Below, piece by piece: positions 44,197 through 53,456 of a stretch of 64,000 nucleotides of DNA. Numbering within the stretch: position 1 is the stretch's first letter; every line of letters begins with the position of its first letter. The DNA is taken from NCBI GenBank assembly GCA_035628995.1, contig DASPIR010000023.1, forward strand, positions 372,001-436,000, in the 5' to 3' direction. A model generated the notes under the pieces. The model saw only the letters and a list, made by a program, of their open reading frames with translations. It ran no database searches and had not been told where the DNA came from. The translations under genes and the position numbers were made by a program. This DNA comes from Clostridia bacterium (GTDB lineage: Bacteria > Bacillota > Clostridia > Lutisporales > Lutisporaceae).

Positions 44197-45137
44197 TATA
44201 ATCTCTCCCTTATGCTAACTATAGTATTTTCCAAGGACTCCATATCCTCGACATTATAAACATAAAGGCTCTTATCAATTTTCTTTACAAAACCTGAAAG
44301 CGTCTTCCCTGGTCCCACTTCGATAAAGGTATCCACTCCCATGTCCATCATGTGTTTTATGCTATCTTCCCAAAGAACCGAATTGCTGACTTGTTCAACG
44401 AGGCATTTTTTTATTTCATATTTGTTCATTATTACCTGAGCATTTACATTTGAAACAACAGGCAATTCATTATCAGATATATCAACCTTTTCAAGCTCCA
44501 AGGCCAACCGATCCCCGGCAGGCTTCAAGAGGCTTGAATGGAAGGGTGCGCTAACAGGAAGCATTATCGCTCTTTTTGCGCCTTTTTCCTTTAATATTGT
44601 GCAGGCATGTTCTACAGCTTTTGTATGTCCGGCTATGACAATCTGTCCGGGGCAATTGAAATTAGCTGCTTCCACAACACCAAATCCACTTGCCATCTTC
44701 AAGCATTCCATTACAGATTCCCTCTCCATGCCCATAATAGCCGCCATTGTGCCTTCTCCGGCAGGAACTGCCTCCTGCATGTATTTGCCTCTCTTTTTTA
44801 CTAATGCAACTGCATCTACAAAGCTTATTGCTTTAGATGCTACCAGTGCTGAGTATTCACCGAGGCTCAAACCGGCTGTTACTTCAGGCTCTATACCTTT
44901 CAGTTTCAGTACCTCCAGCAGGGCTATACTGGCAGTAAGTATAGATGGCTGTGTGTTTTCCGTCTTTTTTAGTTCTTCTTCATCTCCCTCGAAGCAGAGC
45001 TTTTTCATGTCTATGCCCAGCCTATCACTAGCGAGATTAAATATCTTCATTGCTTCACTATAATTTTCAGCAATTTCCTTTCCCATACCCGGGTATTGAG
45101 CTCCCTGTCCGGGGAAAATGCAAGCTATTTTTGACAT
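44196..45137 (-). CDS. fabD: Malonyl-CoA:ACP transacylase
   Basis: A 313-residue acyltransferase. FPGQGAQYPGMG, the nucleophile Ser in AGLSLGEYSAL, and SAPFHSSLLKPA with the catalytic His are visible. It supplies malonyl-ACP. One base separates it from fabK. Confidence 0.98.
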   Translation of the reverse strand: MSKIACIFPGQGAQYPGMGKEIAENYSEAMKIFNLASDRLGIDMKKLCFEGDEEELKKTENTQPSILTASIALLEVLKLKGIEPEVTAGLSLGEYSALVASKAISFVDAVALVKKRGKYMQEAVPAGEGTMAAIMGMERESVMECLKMASGFGVVEAANFNCPGQIVIAGHTKAVEHACTILKEKGAKRAIMLPVSAPFHSSLLKPAGDRLALELEKVDISDNELPVVSNVNAQVIMNKYEIKKCLVEQVSNSVLWEDSIKHMMDMGVDTFIEVGPGKTLSGFVKKIDKSLYVYNVEDMESLENTIVSIRERL

Positions 45138-45138
45138 T

Positions 45139-46089
45139 CTACTCCTCCTTTGCCAGTGTTCCTACTGTGTCTAAAACTTTGAGAGCTTCCTTCACAATAT
45201 CTTCTATGATATCTTTTGCTGGCTTGATTTGCGTTACCAGACCGCTTATCTGACCAGCCATCACAGAGCCATAGTTAGCATCTCCATCCACAACTGCAGC
45301 CTTTAGACGCCCTACCCCAAGCTTTTCATATTCATCAGCACTTCCATTTGCCTTTTCAAGCTTTTCAAATTCTCTTGCCAGCTTATTCTTCAAAATCCTT
45401 ACCGGATGACCTGTTACGCGCCCTGTTACTATGGTTCCTCTGTCACCAGCCTTAATTATCGCCAGTTTATAGTTCTCATGAGCTGTACACTCTGCTGCAC
45501 ACACAAAGATAGTACCCATCTGCACGCCTTGAGCACCAAGAGCAAGTGCAGATATCAATCCTCTTCCGTCAGCTATTCCTCCTGCCGCAATAACAGGTAT
45601 ATTTACTGCATCCACCACCTGTGGCACCAATGCCATAGTGGTAAGCTCTCCTACATGGCCTCCGGACTCCGTTCCCTCAGCAATTACTGCATCAACGCCC
45701 TCCTGCTCCATTTTCTTGGCAAGAGATACCGCCGGAACAACCGGAATTATCTTTGTACCAATTTCCTTAAACCGAGCTATATATTTCCCCGGATTTCCTG
45801 CACCTGTTGTTATGACTGGTACTCTCTCCTCGTAAACTGCATCTATAACTTCCTCTACGAAAGGTGACAAGAGCATTATATTCACACCAAAGGGCTTATC
45901 AGTCAGTTTCTTTGCCTTTTTTATCTCGCTTCTCACATATTCTCCAGGTGCGTTCCCAGCACCTATTATTCCCAGTCCTCCTGCATTAGATACTGCCGCA
46001 GCAAGCTCTGCCGTGGCAACCCAAGCCATTCCGCCCTGCAGTATCGGATACTTTATTCCAAGTACATCACATATTGAAGTCTTAAACAT
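45139..46089 (-). CDS. fabK: FMN-dependent enoyl-ACP reductase II
   Basis: A 316-residue TIM-barrel flavoenzyme of the nitronate monooxygenase-like family. GGMAWVATAELAAAVSNAGG, GAGNAPGEYVRSEI, EGTESGGHVGE and AAGGIADGRG match FabK. It performs the last elongation step in place of FabI, so triclosan resistance is expected. Start ATG 46089, 4 nt after fabH. Confidence 0.95.
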   Translation of the reverse strand: MFKTSICDVLGIKYPILQGGMAWVATAELAAAVSNAGGLGIIGAGNAPGEYVRSEIKKAKKLTDKPFGVNIMLLSPFVEEVIDAVYEERVPVITTGAGNPGKYIARFKEIGTKIIPVVPAVSLAKKMEQEGVDAVIAEGTESGGHVGELTTMALVPQVVDAVNIPVIAAGGIADGRGLISALALGAQGVQMGTIFVCAAECTAHENYKLAIIKAGDRGTIVTGRVTGHPVRILKNKLAREFEKLEKANGSADEYEKLGVGRLKAAVVDGDANYGSVMAGQISGLVTQIKPAKDIIEDIVKEALKVLDTVGTLAKEE

Positions 46090-46093
46090 TTGT

Positions 46094-47098
46094 CTACCTC
46101 CCGATACCTTTCCATTTTAATACAGCAGCTCCCCAGGTCAAGCCTCCTCCGAAGGCTACAAGAACGGTAATATCACCATCCTTTAAGCATCCGTTCCTGT
46201 TTGCTTCATCCAAGGCTATTGCCACTGAAGCAGAGGACATGTTTCCGTATTTGTCTATATTAATATGTACCTTTTCAGTTGATATTTTCAATCTTCTGAC
46301 TGCTGCATCTATTATTCTGATATTCGCTTGATGAGGAATCAGATAATCAATATCTTCCTTGTTCAAACCGCATTTAGCTAAAGCTTTCTCAGCGGCTTCG
46401 CCCATTATTTTTACAGCGAACTTAAATACTTCGCTGCCGTCCATTTTTATATAATGAAGTCCGCTTTGGACACTCTCTACTGTAGCCGGAATCCTTGATC
46501 CTCCTGCCGGTTGGTGAAGGAGGTGTCCTCCTCTTCCATCTGCTCCTATATAAGTAGATAAAATGCCATAATCATCCTCTACCTCTGATATCACTGCTGC
46601 ACCTGCACCATCTCCAAAAATAACACAGGTGTTTCTATCGGTAAAATCAGCTATTTTTGTAAGAGTCTCTGCCCCTATAACCAATACGTGCTTGTAATAT
46701 CCTGTCTTAATAAAGTTTTCTGCAACTGAAAGTCCATACAAAAAGCCGCTGCATGCTGCCTCCAAGTCAAAAGCCGCTGCATTCACCGCTCCTATATTCT
46801 TCTGCACTATGCAGGCAGTTGAAGGAAATGCCATATCCGGAGTAACTGTAGCTACAATAATAAGGTCAATGTCCTCAGGCTTCAGGTTCGCGTTTTCCAA
46901 AGCCCTTAATGCAGCAGTTGTAGAAAGATCAGAAGTAGCTGTATTCTCGTCAGATACTCTTCGTTCACATATTCCTGTTCGTGACCTTATCCATTCATCG
47001 TTTGTATCAACGATTTGTTCCATCTCTTGGTTTGTCATTACCCTATCCGGCAGACAGCTTCCTGTACCGATTATACCTGCCATTTTAAGCTTGTTCAT
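46094..47098 (-). CDS. fabH: Beta-ketoacyl-ACP synthase III
   Basis: A protein of about 334 residues that starts fatty acid synthesis from acyl-CoA and malonyl-ACP. Catalytic Cys in EAACSGFLYG, His in PHQANIRIID and Asn in GNMSSASVA. Start choice: ATG 47098 (MNKLKMAG) lies 12 nt after AGGAG; ATG 47083 is the alternative. The coding region overlaps plsX by 14 nt. Confidence 0.96.
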   Translation of the reverse strand: MNKLKMAGIIGTGSCLPDRVMTNQEMEQIVDTNDEWIRSRTGICERRVSDENTATSDLSTTAALRALENANLKPEDIDLIIVATVTPDMAFPSTACIVQKNIGAVNAAAFDLEAACSGFLYGLSVAENFIKTGYYKHVLVIGAETLTKIADFTDRNTCVIFGDGAGAAVISEVEDDYGILSTYIGADGRGGHLLHQPAGGSRIPATVESVQSGLHYIKMDGSEVFKFAVKIMGEAAEKALAKCGLNKEDIDYLIPHQANIRIIDAAVRRLKISTEKVHINIDKYGNMSSASVAIALDEANRNGCLKDGDITVLVAFGGGLTWGAAVLKWKGIGR

Positions 47099-48101
47099 CA
47101 GTGTTCTCAACTCCTAATTCACTAATTTCGCTCATGATTGTATCAACACACTTGTTATCATAGAGCATCTTTGCCTGTCTTATTGCGTTCTTTACTGCAT
47201 TGGCATCTGAACTTCCATGTGCTTTGATCATAATTCCGTTAATACCCAAAAACGGAGCCCCACCAACTTCGGTATAATCAAACTGCTTCTTGAAATTTCT
47301 TAAGCTGCTCTTTAACAGCATCGCTCCCAATTGTGTCTTGAAGCTTTTTGTGAACTCATTCTTTAACTGCTTGAATATTGTCATGGCAACACCTTCAGTG
47401 GTCTTTAAAAGTACATTCCCTGCAAAGCCGTCACAAACGCATACATCACATACTCCGGTTATTATATCCCTGGCTTCAACATTTCCTACAAAATTGACTG
47501 AAGTATTTTTTATAAGTTCAAAGCTTGCCTTTGTAAGTTCATTCCCTTTGGAGGATTCGGTCCCAACATTTAGTAGTCCTACTCTTGGATTTTTTATTCC
47601 CATTACCTTTTCCATATATATTGAGCCCATTATAGCGAATTGCTGCAAGTTTCTGGGCTTGCAATCCATATTTCCACCCACATCTATGACCATGCAGCTG
47701 CCTTTAACAGTTGGTATGAGAGGTGAAAGTGCAGGCCTGTCTATACCTTTTATTCTTCCTACCTTAAGAAGCGCCCCTGCCAAAAATGCTCCTGTGCTTC
47801 CTGCAGACACAAAGGCATCGCAATGGCCATCCTTTACCAGCTTAAGCCCCACTACCAGTGAGGAATTCTTTTTATGTTTAATTGCATTGACCGGAGCTTC
47901 ATCAAAATTGATTATTTCTGAAGCTTCAATAATATTAATCTTAGGATTATGTTTATCTTCTTCACTAATATATTTTAGTATCTCATCCTTCAAACCCACA
48001 AGATACAACTCTGCACCATATTCCCTCAGCGCAAGAATAGAGCCTTCCACTATCGCCCTTGGTGCATTATCTCCACCCATAACATCAATAGCAACCCTCA
48101 T
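47085..48101 (-). CDS. plsX: Phosphate acyltransferase PlsX
   Basis: A protein of about 338 residues making acyl-phosphate from acyl-ACP for phospholipid synthesis. RVAIDVMGGDNAPRAIVEG, SAGSTGAFLAGALL and VCDGFAGNVLLKTTEG are typical. ATG 48101 with GGAGG is clear. It follows fapR by 56 nt. Confidence 0.97.
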   Translation of the reverse strand: MRVAIDVMGGDNAPRAIVEGSILALREYGAELYLVGLKDEILKYISEEDKHNPKINIIEASEIINFDEAPVNAIKHKKNSSLVVGLKLVKDGHCDAFVSAGSTGAFLAGALLKVGRIKGIDRPALSPLIPTVKGSCMVIDVGGNMDCKPRNLQQFAIMGSIYMEKVMGIKNPRVGLLNVGTESSKGNELTKASFELIKNTSVNFVGNVEARDIITGVCDVCVCDGFAGNVLLKTTEGVAMTIFKQLKNEFTKSFKTQLGAMLLKSSLRNFKKQFDYTEVGGAPFLGINGIMIKAHGSSDANAVKNAIRQAKMLYDNKCVDTIMSEISELGVENTDEQA

Positions 48102-48157
48102 ATTCAAACCTCCAATGCATAATACATAAAAGATACTTTTGTGTGATTATGTTACCT

Positions 48158-48721
48158 CTATTTACTGAAGGATACAAGGATAAACTTCCCTCTGAACACT
48201 TCAGCCTGTTTTACCTTTATGAACACCCAGACGAAATATTTATTGCCCCGGGTTCTTACGACTTCAGCTTTTGCAATTAGCTTATCGCCAGCAAATACTG
48301 GGCTTTTGTATTTAATATTTGCTACCCCTATAAGAGCAACACTGGAATCAATAACAGCGATAGCCAGTGACTCAGCCTGGGCAAATATGTACTGTCCCTT
48401 AACTACATTTGTCCTTTCGAAAGCGAATACATTATCAGTTTCCAGAATGGAAATCCCGCTGACACCAAGGTTCAAATCCACCAGTTCTCCCATAATCTCT
48501 TTTCCTTGAAGAGACTTGACCTTGGAATAGTTATCCTCCGCAACGCTTTTTATTCTCTCCCTAAGCTCCGGTATTCCCAACTCAAGCCTGTCGAGCCTTA
48601 TAGTTTGTATGCTTACGTTGAAGCTTTCTGCGAGCTCTTCATCAGTAAGAAATGGGTCTATCTTTATTCTATCCAATAGACTCGCCAGTCTTTCCTTTTT
48701 GCTTACGCTTTTCTGCTTCAT
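48158..48721 (-). CDS. fapR: Fatty acid and phospholipid biosynthesis regulator FapR
   Basis: A protein of about 187 residues. The N-terminal HTH ([30 protein letters not shown]) binds DNA and the C-terminal hot-dog domain ([24 protein letters not shown]) binds malonyl-CoA, which releases it. ATG 48721 has GGAGG. It heads the fapR-plsX-fabHKDG-acpP unit and has its own operator upstream, so it is autoregulated. Confidence 0.96.
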   Translation of the reverse strand: MKQKSVSKKERLASLLDRIKIDPFLTDEELAESFNVSIQTIRLDRLELGIPELRERIKSVAEDNYSKVKSLQGKEIMGELVDLNLGVSGISILETDNVFAFERTNVVKGQYIFAQAESLAIAVIDSSVALIGVANIKYKSPVFAGDKLIAKAEVVRTRGNKYFVWVFIKVKQAEVFRGKFILVSFSK

Positions 48722-48749
48722 TTTCAAGCCTCCAAAACCAAAATAGTCC

Positions 48750-48800
48750 TTAGTATCTGGTACTAATATTAATATATAATACTTAGCACCAATTATGCAA
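48750..48800 (-). promoter_or_regulatory. FapR operator and fapR promoter
   Basis: The 17-bp site TTAGTACCAGATACTAA (minus strand, 48750-48766) matches the FapR consensus. It lies just downstream of -35 TTGCAT (48795-48800) and -10 TATATT (48771-48776), covering the expected start site. Confidence 0.9.
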
Positions 48801-48877
48801 GTGTTTTGCAAAAAAAATAAATAGTTCCCCCATTACAAAACTTTGCACTGAGGAAACCATCAATCAAATCTTCTTAA

Positions 48878-49057
48878 TTATTCTTTAACTTTTATAACTA
48901 CTCTATTCTTGTAGTAGCCGCAGGATTTGCACACCCTGTGAGGAAGCTTCGGTTCATGACACTGTGGACATGCAACCAGTCCCGGTAAAGCCAACTTCCA
49001 GTTAGCTCTTCTCTTATCTCTTCTTGCTTGTGAGTGTCTTCTCTTCGGTAAACCCAA
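48878..49057 (-). CDS. rpmF: 50S ribosomal protein L32
   Basis: A 59-residue protein: GLPKRRHSQARRDKRRANW, then a zinc site CPQC...CKSC. The start is TTG 49057 after AGGAGG; an in-frame GTG sits inside the SD. 13 nt after yceD. Confidence 0.95.
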   Translation of the reverse strand: MGLPKRRHSQARRDKRRANWKLALPGLVACPQCHEPKLPHRVCKSCGYYKNRVVIKVKE

Positions 49058-49070
49058 TATAAACACCTCC

Positions 49071-49577
49071 TTACTTTCTGTCGAGCAGCTTGCTTAAAGC
49101 TTGCATTCTTGGATCAATTTTTTCGTTTTTGCATTGGCAGTCGCTATTGTTCTTATTTTCTCCGCATATCGGACACAGTCCTTTGCAGTCTTTGTTACAA
49201 AGTGGTTTCATGGCAAGCTCGGATGCTATATCACCCATAACAAGATCTGTGATGTCCACCTTGTCACCCTTGAAGGTATAATAGTCTTCCTCATTGTCCT
49301 TGGCTTCTTTGACAAAAACATAGCTGGAATCTACTTGAACCTCTTCCTTGAAGCTTTCAAGGCATCTGGAACATGTCCTCTCCACTTGAGTTGTAATTCT
49401 GAGATCCACATTTATCTTGCCTTCATAATTAACTGCACTGCCTTTTACTGCAACCGGCGAAACGATATTTAATCTCTCACCGCAGAATTCAATAGTGCTA
49501 TCATCAAGATGGTCAGTTATGTCAAATTCCTCTGTGACGCCTTCGGATCTAGAAATCTTGGTAAAATTAAGTTCCAT
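49071..49577 (-). CDS. yceD: YceD/DUF177 family protein
   Basis: A 168-residue protein usually encoded before rpmF and linked to 23S rRNA or L32 accumulation. TCSRCLESF and CNKDCKGLCPICGENKN are the conserved Cys blocks, the second probably a zinc site. ATG 49577 with AGAGGTG; the ORF extension upstream is promoter sequence. Confidence 0.92.
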   Translation of the reverse strand: MELNFTKISRSEGVTEEFDITDHLDDSTIEFCGERLNIVSPVAVKGSAVNYEGKINVDLRITTQVERTCSRCLESFKEEVQVDSSYVFVKEAKDNEEDYYTFKGDKVDITDLVMGDIASELAMKPLCNKDCKGLCPICGENKNNSDCQCKNEKIDPRMQALSKLLDRK

Positions 49578-49608
49578 TAAGCACACCTCTATGTAATTAA
49601 CAAATTTT

Positions 49609-49637
49609 ATTATACAAATCAATATATGTTTTGTCAA
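49609..49637 (-). promoter_or_regulatory. Sigma-A promoter of yceD-rpmF
   Basis: TTGACA (49632-49637), 17 bp, TATAAT (49609-49614): a perfect consensus on the minus strand, about 25 nt before the SD. Confidence 0.92.
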
Positions 49638-49695
49638 GCAAAAACACTTCATACCTGCGTATATTTAGTATTAACACCGAGTTGTTTATTTAAAC

Positions 49696-49732
49696 AAAAA
49701 AGGTGCGGTCCCAGCTAGGACAGCACCTTTTC
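49696..49732 (-). terminator. Terminator after the binding-protein gene
   Basis: AAAAGGTGC/GCACCTTTTTT arms with an inner GTCC/GGAC pairing, 12 nt after the stop at 49745. Confidence 0.9.
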
Positions 49733-49744
49733 CTAATACTGCTA

Positions 49745-51397
49745 TTATTTTACATCTACGAAAGTGAGGTCTGGGTCTGCACCAACCATGGAACGTTTAA
49801 AGTTGACCATCCTGTCTGACTCCAAACCTGCATTAGCTGCCCAGTGAAGCGGAACAACTATCATGTCTTCAAGAACAATTTTTTCTGCCTCAAACATCTT
49901 TTGCTGTCTTACTTTTTCATCAGTAGCTGATTTTGCTTCCTTAATCAAAGCGTCATATTTCGGATTTGTATAGTCTGAACGGTTGAAGCCGCCGCCTGTG
50001 ATCCATATATCAAGATAAGTCATTGGATCATCAAAATCAGGGAACCAGTTGGCGTAAACCATTTCATAATCCCTATCCTTGACAGCCTGCAGCCTCTGCT
50101 TTGAAGGAACGTTTATAAGTTCTATCTTTATACCGAGATTTTTAAGAATCATATCCTGTAAAGCTTCACAATACTTCCTGGCATCAGCTGTATCTGCTCC
50201 TAAAAGCTTTATTGTTGGAAATTTGTCTGCTGTCAAATTAAGCTCTTTAAGAGCCAAATCAAAGTATTTCTTTGCTTCTGCAGAATCAAACTTTGCCGGC
50301 AGTGCATTCAATGAATTCTCCTCATCAAACTTGTCATTCAAGCCCATTATGTTATTAGGTACATATCGAGATGCTGCTGTACCCCTCTTAAACACAGCTT
50401 TCATCAAACTATCCCTGTCGATAGCATAAGATATGGCTTTTCTGAAGTTAGTATTTCCTAATATTTGGCCATTAGTCTTGCTGCTATAGTTGAACTGCAC
50501 AAAATACAAGCCGCCGTTAGGATTCATTTTAGCTTTTCCATTCTGGATATAAGTATCTAACAAATCAGCAGGTATGGAGCTGAAATCCAAATCTCCTGCT
50601 TCAAACATATTAACGGCTGTCTTGAGATCTGAAACTATTGGACACTCAATGGTATCCATTTTAATATTATCTTTATCCCAGAAATTAGGATTCTTTGCAA
50701 GTGTTACACTTTCCTCATGCTTCCATTCCTTAACAATGTATGGTCCGTTATAAACCATCTTGTCCGGTTCAGATGAATATGCCTGACCAAATTTTGCTAC
50801 CATATCCTCCCTTGTAGGAAGGTAGCTTACAAAGCCAAGCAATCTCAGGAAATATCCGGTTGGGCTTTCAAGAGTTATTACCAAAGTCTTATCATCAACC
50901 GCTTTTACACCGACCTGGGATTTGTCTGTAATCTCTCCACTGTAGAATTTTGCGGCGTTTTTAATATAGAAGCCCATAACTTCAGCATAATCTGCAGCTG
51001 TTTTGGGATCTAAAAGCCTCAATATTGAGTATTCAAAATCCTTAGCTTTAACAGGTACTCCATCGCTCCATTTTGAATCTCTCAGGTGGAAGGTATATGT
51101 AAGTCCATCAGGTGATATTTCCCACTTTTCAGCTGCACCAGGTATTACTTTGCCGTCATAAACTCTTACAAGTCCTTCAAGCACATGTCCTGCTACGAAG
51201 AAAGAATATAAGTCTGTGGCAATCTGTGGGTCAATGTTCGGTGGTTCTGACTCCATAAGAATGTTGATAGACTTTTCAGCTGCTGCCGGAGCTGCTGCAC
51301 CATCTCCCTGAACAGGCGCTTTAGGAGCACATGCGGACAGCAGTGTGCTTAATGTTAGCAATAACGCAAGGCAAATCATTAATGACTTCTTTTTCAT
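49745..51397 (-). CDS. Oligopeptide ABC transporter substrate-binding lipoprotein
   Basis: A 550-residue SBP_bac_5 protein with lipobox LLSACAP (Cys at about 22). ESEPPNIDPQIATDLYSFFV, LRDSKWSDGVPVKAKDFEYSI, DFRKAISYAIDR-like NFRKAISYAIDRDSL and ANWFPDFDDPMTYLD are OppA/DppA signatures. It lies at the 3' end of the recycling cluster, and no other binding protein accompanies the dppBCD genes at 58.7-61.6 kb, so it is the likely receptor for them, with wall peptides as possible ligand. GGGGGAAG precedes ATG 51397. Confidence 0.93.
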   Translation of the reverse strand: MKKKSLMICLALLLTLSTLLSACAPKAPVQGDGAAAPAAAEKSINILMESEPPNIDPQIATDLYSFFVAGHVLEGLVRVYDGKVIPGAAEKWEISPDGLTYTFHLRDSKWSDGVPVKAKDFEYSILRLLDPKTAADYAEVMGFYIKNAAKFYSGEITDKSQVGVKAVDDKTLVITLESPTGYFLRLLGFVSYLPTREDMVAKFGQAYSSEPDKMVYNGPYIVKEWKHEESVTLAKNPNFWDKDNIKMDTIECPIVSDLKTAVNMFEAGDLDFSSIPADLLDTYIQNGKAKMNPNGGLYFVQFNYSSKTNGQILGNTNFRKAISYAIDRDSLMKAVFKRGTAASRYVPNNIMGLNDKFDEENSLNALPAKFDSAEAKKYFDLALKELNLTADKFPTIKLLGADTADARKYCEALQDMILKNLGIKIELINVPSKQRLQAVKDRDYEMVYANWFPDFDDPMTYLDIWITGGGFNRSDYTNPKYDALIKEAKSATDEKVRQQKMFEAEKIVLEDMIVVPLHWAANAGLESDRMVNFKRSMVGADPDLTFVDVK

Positions 51398-51460
51398 AAA
51401 TCTGCTTCCCCCTTATTTTATATATTAGGCTTTATTAAGCCTTTAAGAACATTATAAATT

Positions 51461-51509
51461 TAATAAAAATAAAATCCAATAGAAAATAGAACTATTTTCG
51501 ACTGGATTT
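51461..51509 (-). terminator. Strong hairpin with T-tract before the binding-protein gene
   Basis: AAATCCAGTCGAAAATAG and CTATTTTCTATTGGATTT form a long stem with a two-base loop, followed on the minus strand by TTATTTTTATT. It either ends the upstream ykf/dppA transcript or attenuates the binding-protein gene. Confidence 0.8.
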
Positions 51510-51692
51510 CGAATACGTAATTAAGTAAACAAAGCAGTAGCCATTAAAGCTTATATACTTTTATATTACTAATAGTATTCGTTGCTAAAGAAAATATCCC
51601 TGCTGGTATTATCAAAATTTACAAACTTTTTTTATTAAGTCAAAGCACCAAAGGAAGTATTGCTTTATATCCAGTAGATATTTAATTTTTGG

Positions 51693-51720
51693 CAATAGGC
51701 TATAGGCAATGGGCAATAGG
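51693..51720. repeat. Heptamer repeat (CAATAGG type)
   Basis: CAATAGG CTATAGG CAATGGG CAATAGG, four exact 7-bp steps. Same unit as 5832-5862 in reverse complement. Confidence 0.75.
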
Positions 51721-51761
51721 TTCAAGCATTTCTTCGATGTAATTTTCTCCTCGAACCTAAA

Positions 51762-52604
51762 TTATAGATAATTTCTATCCGCTACCGAGGTTGCGAGCCT
51801 TCTGAATACAGTGAACAGCTTAAAGGCTTCAATGTAATCGCTGCACTCATACGCAGTCGTCCTTTCATCCACTCTGACAACCCCGGGCACATAAGTACAC
51901 AGTTCTGCCATTACAGCTGTATTCCACGCAAATTCCATGCGTATAGGAGGTTTTGACTTGTAGAGATACCCATACTTTTCAATGTTCTCAGTGACCATCC
52001 TTGCAGCCTCAGAAAGCTTCTTTCTAACTTTGTCAACCGGCTCGCAGAGTGCTGAATATCTGCCAATACTCTTCTTTACTGCTACCGTCTCAATAGTAGG
52101 AAAGGATTTCCTTACCTGTGCCATTGTGACATCATCACCGCTTACCATTAGTACAGGCACATTAAAGTACCCTGCTACCTCAGCGTTTATTTCAGACTCT
52201 CCCACTGGAACGCCATTGATTTTCAATTCCCGAAGAGTTGTAGGGCTGTAAGTATGGTCCATAATTGCCATAGGAGTGCCGAATCGCGAGTGATAGCCAA
52301 GCAATATGACACCGCTGTATGTATCATCCATACCACCCATCATTGAAAGCATCTTATCCTGGCCGCAGCATAGCAGAAAATCTCCTTTTAAAAGCTCAAT
52401 TGGTATATTCAGCTCATTGCCGTGAGAGTCGCCTATAACGGCTAATCCACCTGCTTGGTTGATGCCTTCTATTACAGCATTGGCTTCCCCTGCCATAAGC
52501 CTCCTTGCTTCGCTGTAGAAAGCATTTTCAACAGCTCCTACCTGAATGGTACTAACAATACCGCCTATACCTTCCAAATCTACTGAAACGTAAATTTTCT
52601 TCAT
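51762..52604 (-). CDS. dppA: M55 D-aminopeptidase (DppA-like)
   Basis: A protein of about 280 residues of the DppA family, zinc-dependent peptidases that release N-terminal D-amino acids such as D-Ala. KKIYVSVDLEGIGGIVS holds the metal-binding Asp and Glu, VIGDSHGNELNI and LLGYHSRFG the His ligands. Bacillus dppA is part of the dpp-ykf murein-peptide operon. ATG 52604 with AGGAGG; 16 nt after ykfC. Confidence 0.94.
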   Translation of the reverse strand: MKKIYVSVDLEGIGGIVSTIQVGAVENAFYSEARRLMAGEANAVIEGINQAGGLAVIGDSHGNELNIPIELLKGDFLLCCGQDKMLSMMGGMDDTYSGVILLGYHSRFGTPMAIMDHTYSPTTLRELKINGVPVGESEINAEVAGYFNVPVLMVSGDDVTMAQVRKSFPTIETVAVKKSIGRYSALCEPVDKVRKKLSEAARMVTENIEKYGYLYKSKPPIRMEFAWNTAVMAELCTYVPGVVRVDERTTAYECSDYIEAFKLFTVFRRLATSVADRNYL

Positions 52605-52620
52605 CCCTATGCCTCCTTGT

Positions 52621-53442
52621 TTATTTATTAAACATTCCAAATATTGTACATGTACCGGTCTGACCTTTATCAAGATCCTCCCTGTACAATTTACTGTCTT
52701 TATTAAAGCTGTTTATGAGCGTATACCCTTCTCTGCCAGTTGCATGTATATAATTGTCGTCTCCAATATAAACCGCTACATGACCAGGGAAAAAAACCAG
52801 GTCTCCCGGTTTTGCTTCCTCTCTCTTTATAGCCTTCAAATATTCCTGCTGTGGACCCCCATCTCTCGGAAGCAGGTAGCCATTCATCATATAAGCCATG
52901 GCAGCCAATCCGGAGCAATCAATCCCAAAATGGCTTTTCCCACCCCACCTGTATTGGGTGTCAAGGTAATCCATAGCTATGCTTACAATTCTGCTGCGCA
53001 GCTTCTCTTCATCATCTACTGTAGACAGCTTCTCTATATAATTGGCAAAACCGGTTCTTATCCAACCCCAGCTTCCGTCTGCAAGGCCTATCTTTTCCCA
53101 CTTATTCTCATAAACTCCGGTATACCTTATCAGGCAGCCCCTTACCAGAGTAGCTGCAATTCTACTGCCGTATTTGGGTTCAGTCATGACATCCGCTGTC
53201 AGTCTCCAAATTGCATAATTCTCGTTCTGCCATTTAGAAGCTGCGGCGTCATCAATAATCAAATCATTTTTATTCACATACCCATAATAATCATATAATG
53301 TCTTAACTTTATACCATGGGTCATACTTCCTTTCAACTATCTCCAGCACCATTCCATGAAGTACTTCATCCGCCAGTTCGCTGTTCAAATCCGGCAGCAG
53401 ATTAAGTGATGCTACATTTTTCAATACTACAGCTCTTTCCAT
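52621..53442 (-). CDS. ykfC: Gamma-D-glutamyl-L-diamino acid endopeptidase (NlpC/P60, YkfC-like)
   Basis: A 273-residue protein with two N-terminal SH3-like domains (about 1-60 and 70-140) and a C-terminal NlpC/P60 domain. The catalytic Cys is in HFGIDCSGLAAMAYM, the His in FPGHVAVYIGDDNYIHATG. There is no signal peptide, as expected for a cytosolic recycling enzyme acting on imported L-Ala-gamma-D-Glu-DAP. 14 nt after ykfB. Confidence 0.93.
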   Translation of the reverse strand: MERAVVLKNVASLNLLPDLNSELADEVLHGMVLEIVERKYDPWYKVKTLYDYYGYVNKNDLIIDDAAASKWQNENYAIWRLTADVMTEPKYGSRIAATLVRGCLIRYTGVYENKWEKIGLADGSWGWIRTGFANYIEKLSTVDDEEKLRSRIVSIAMDYLDTQYRWGGKSHFGIDCSGLAAMAYMMNGYLLPRDGGPQQEYLKAIKREEAKPGDLVFFPGHVAVYIGDDNYIHATGREGYTLINSFNKDSKLYREDLDKGQTGTCTIFGMFNK

Positions 53443-53456
53443 ACTGAGTCCTCCTC

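Larger units (their letters stand above)
51398..51761. other. 364-bp gap between M55 peptidase and binding-protein genes
   Basis: It holds the hairpin at 51461-51509, a small AGGCTT/AAGCCT hairpin at 51428-51443, the heptamer array at 51693-51720 and the motif CCTCGAACCT near 51752. I see no convincing promoter and no ORF. Confidence 0.6.
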
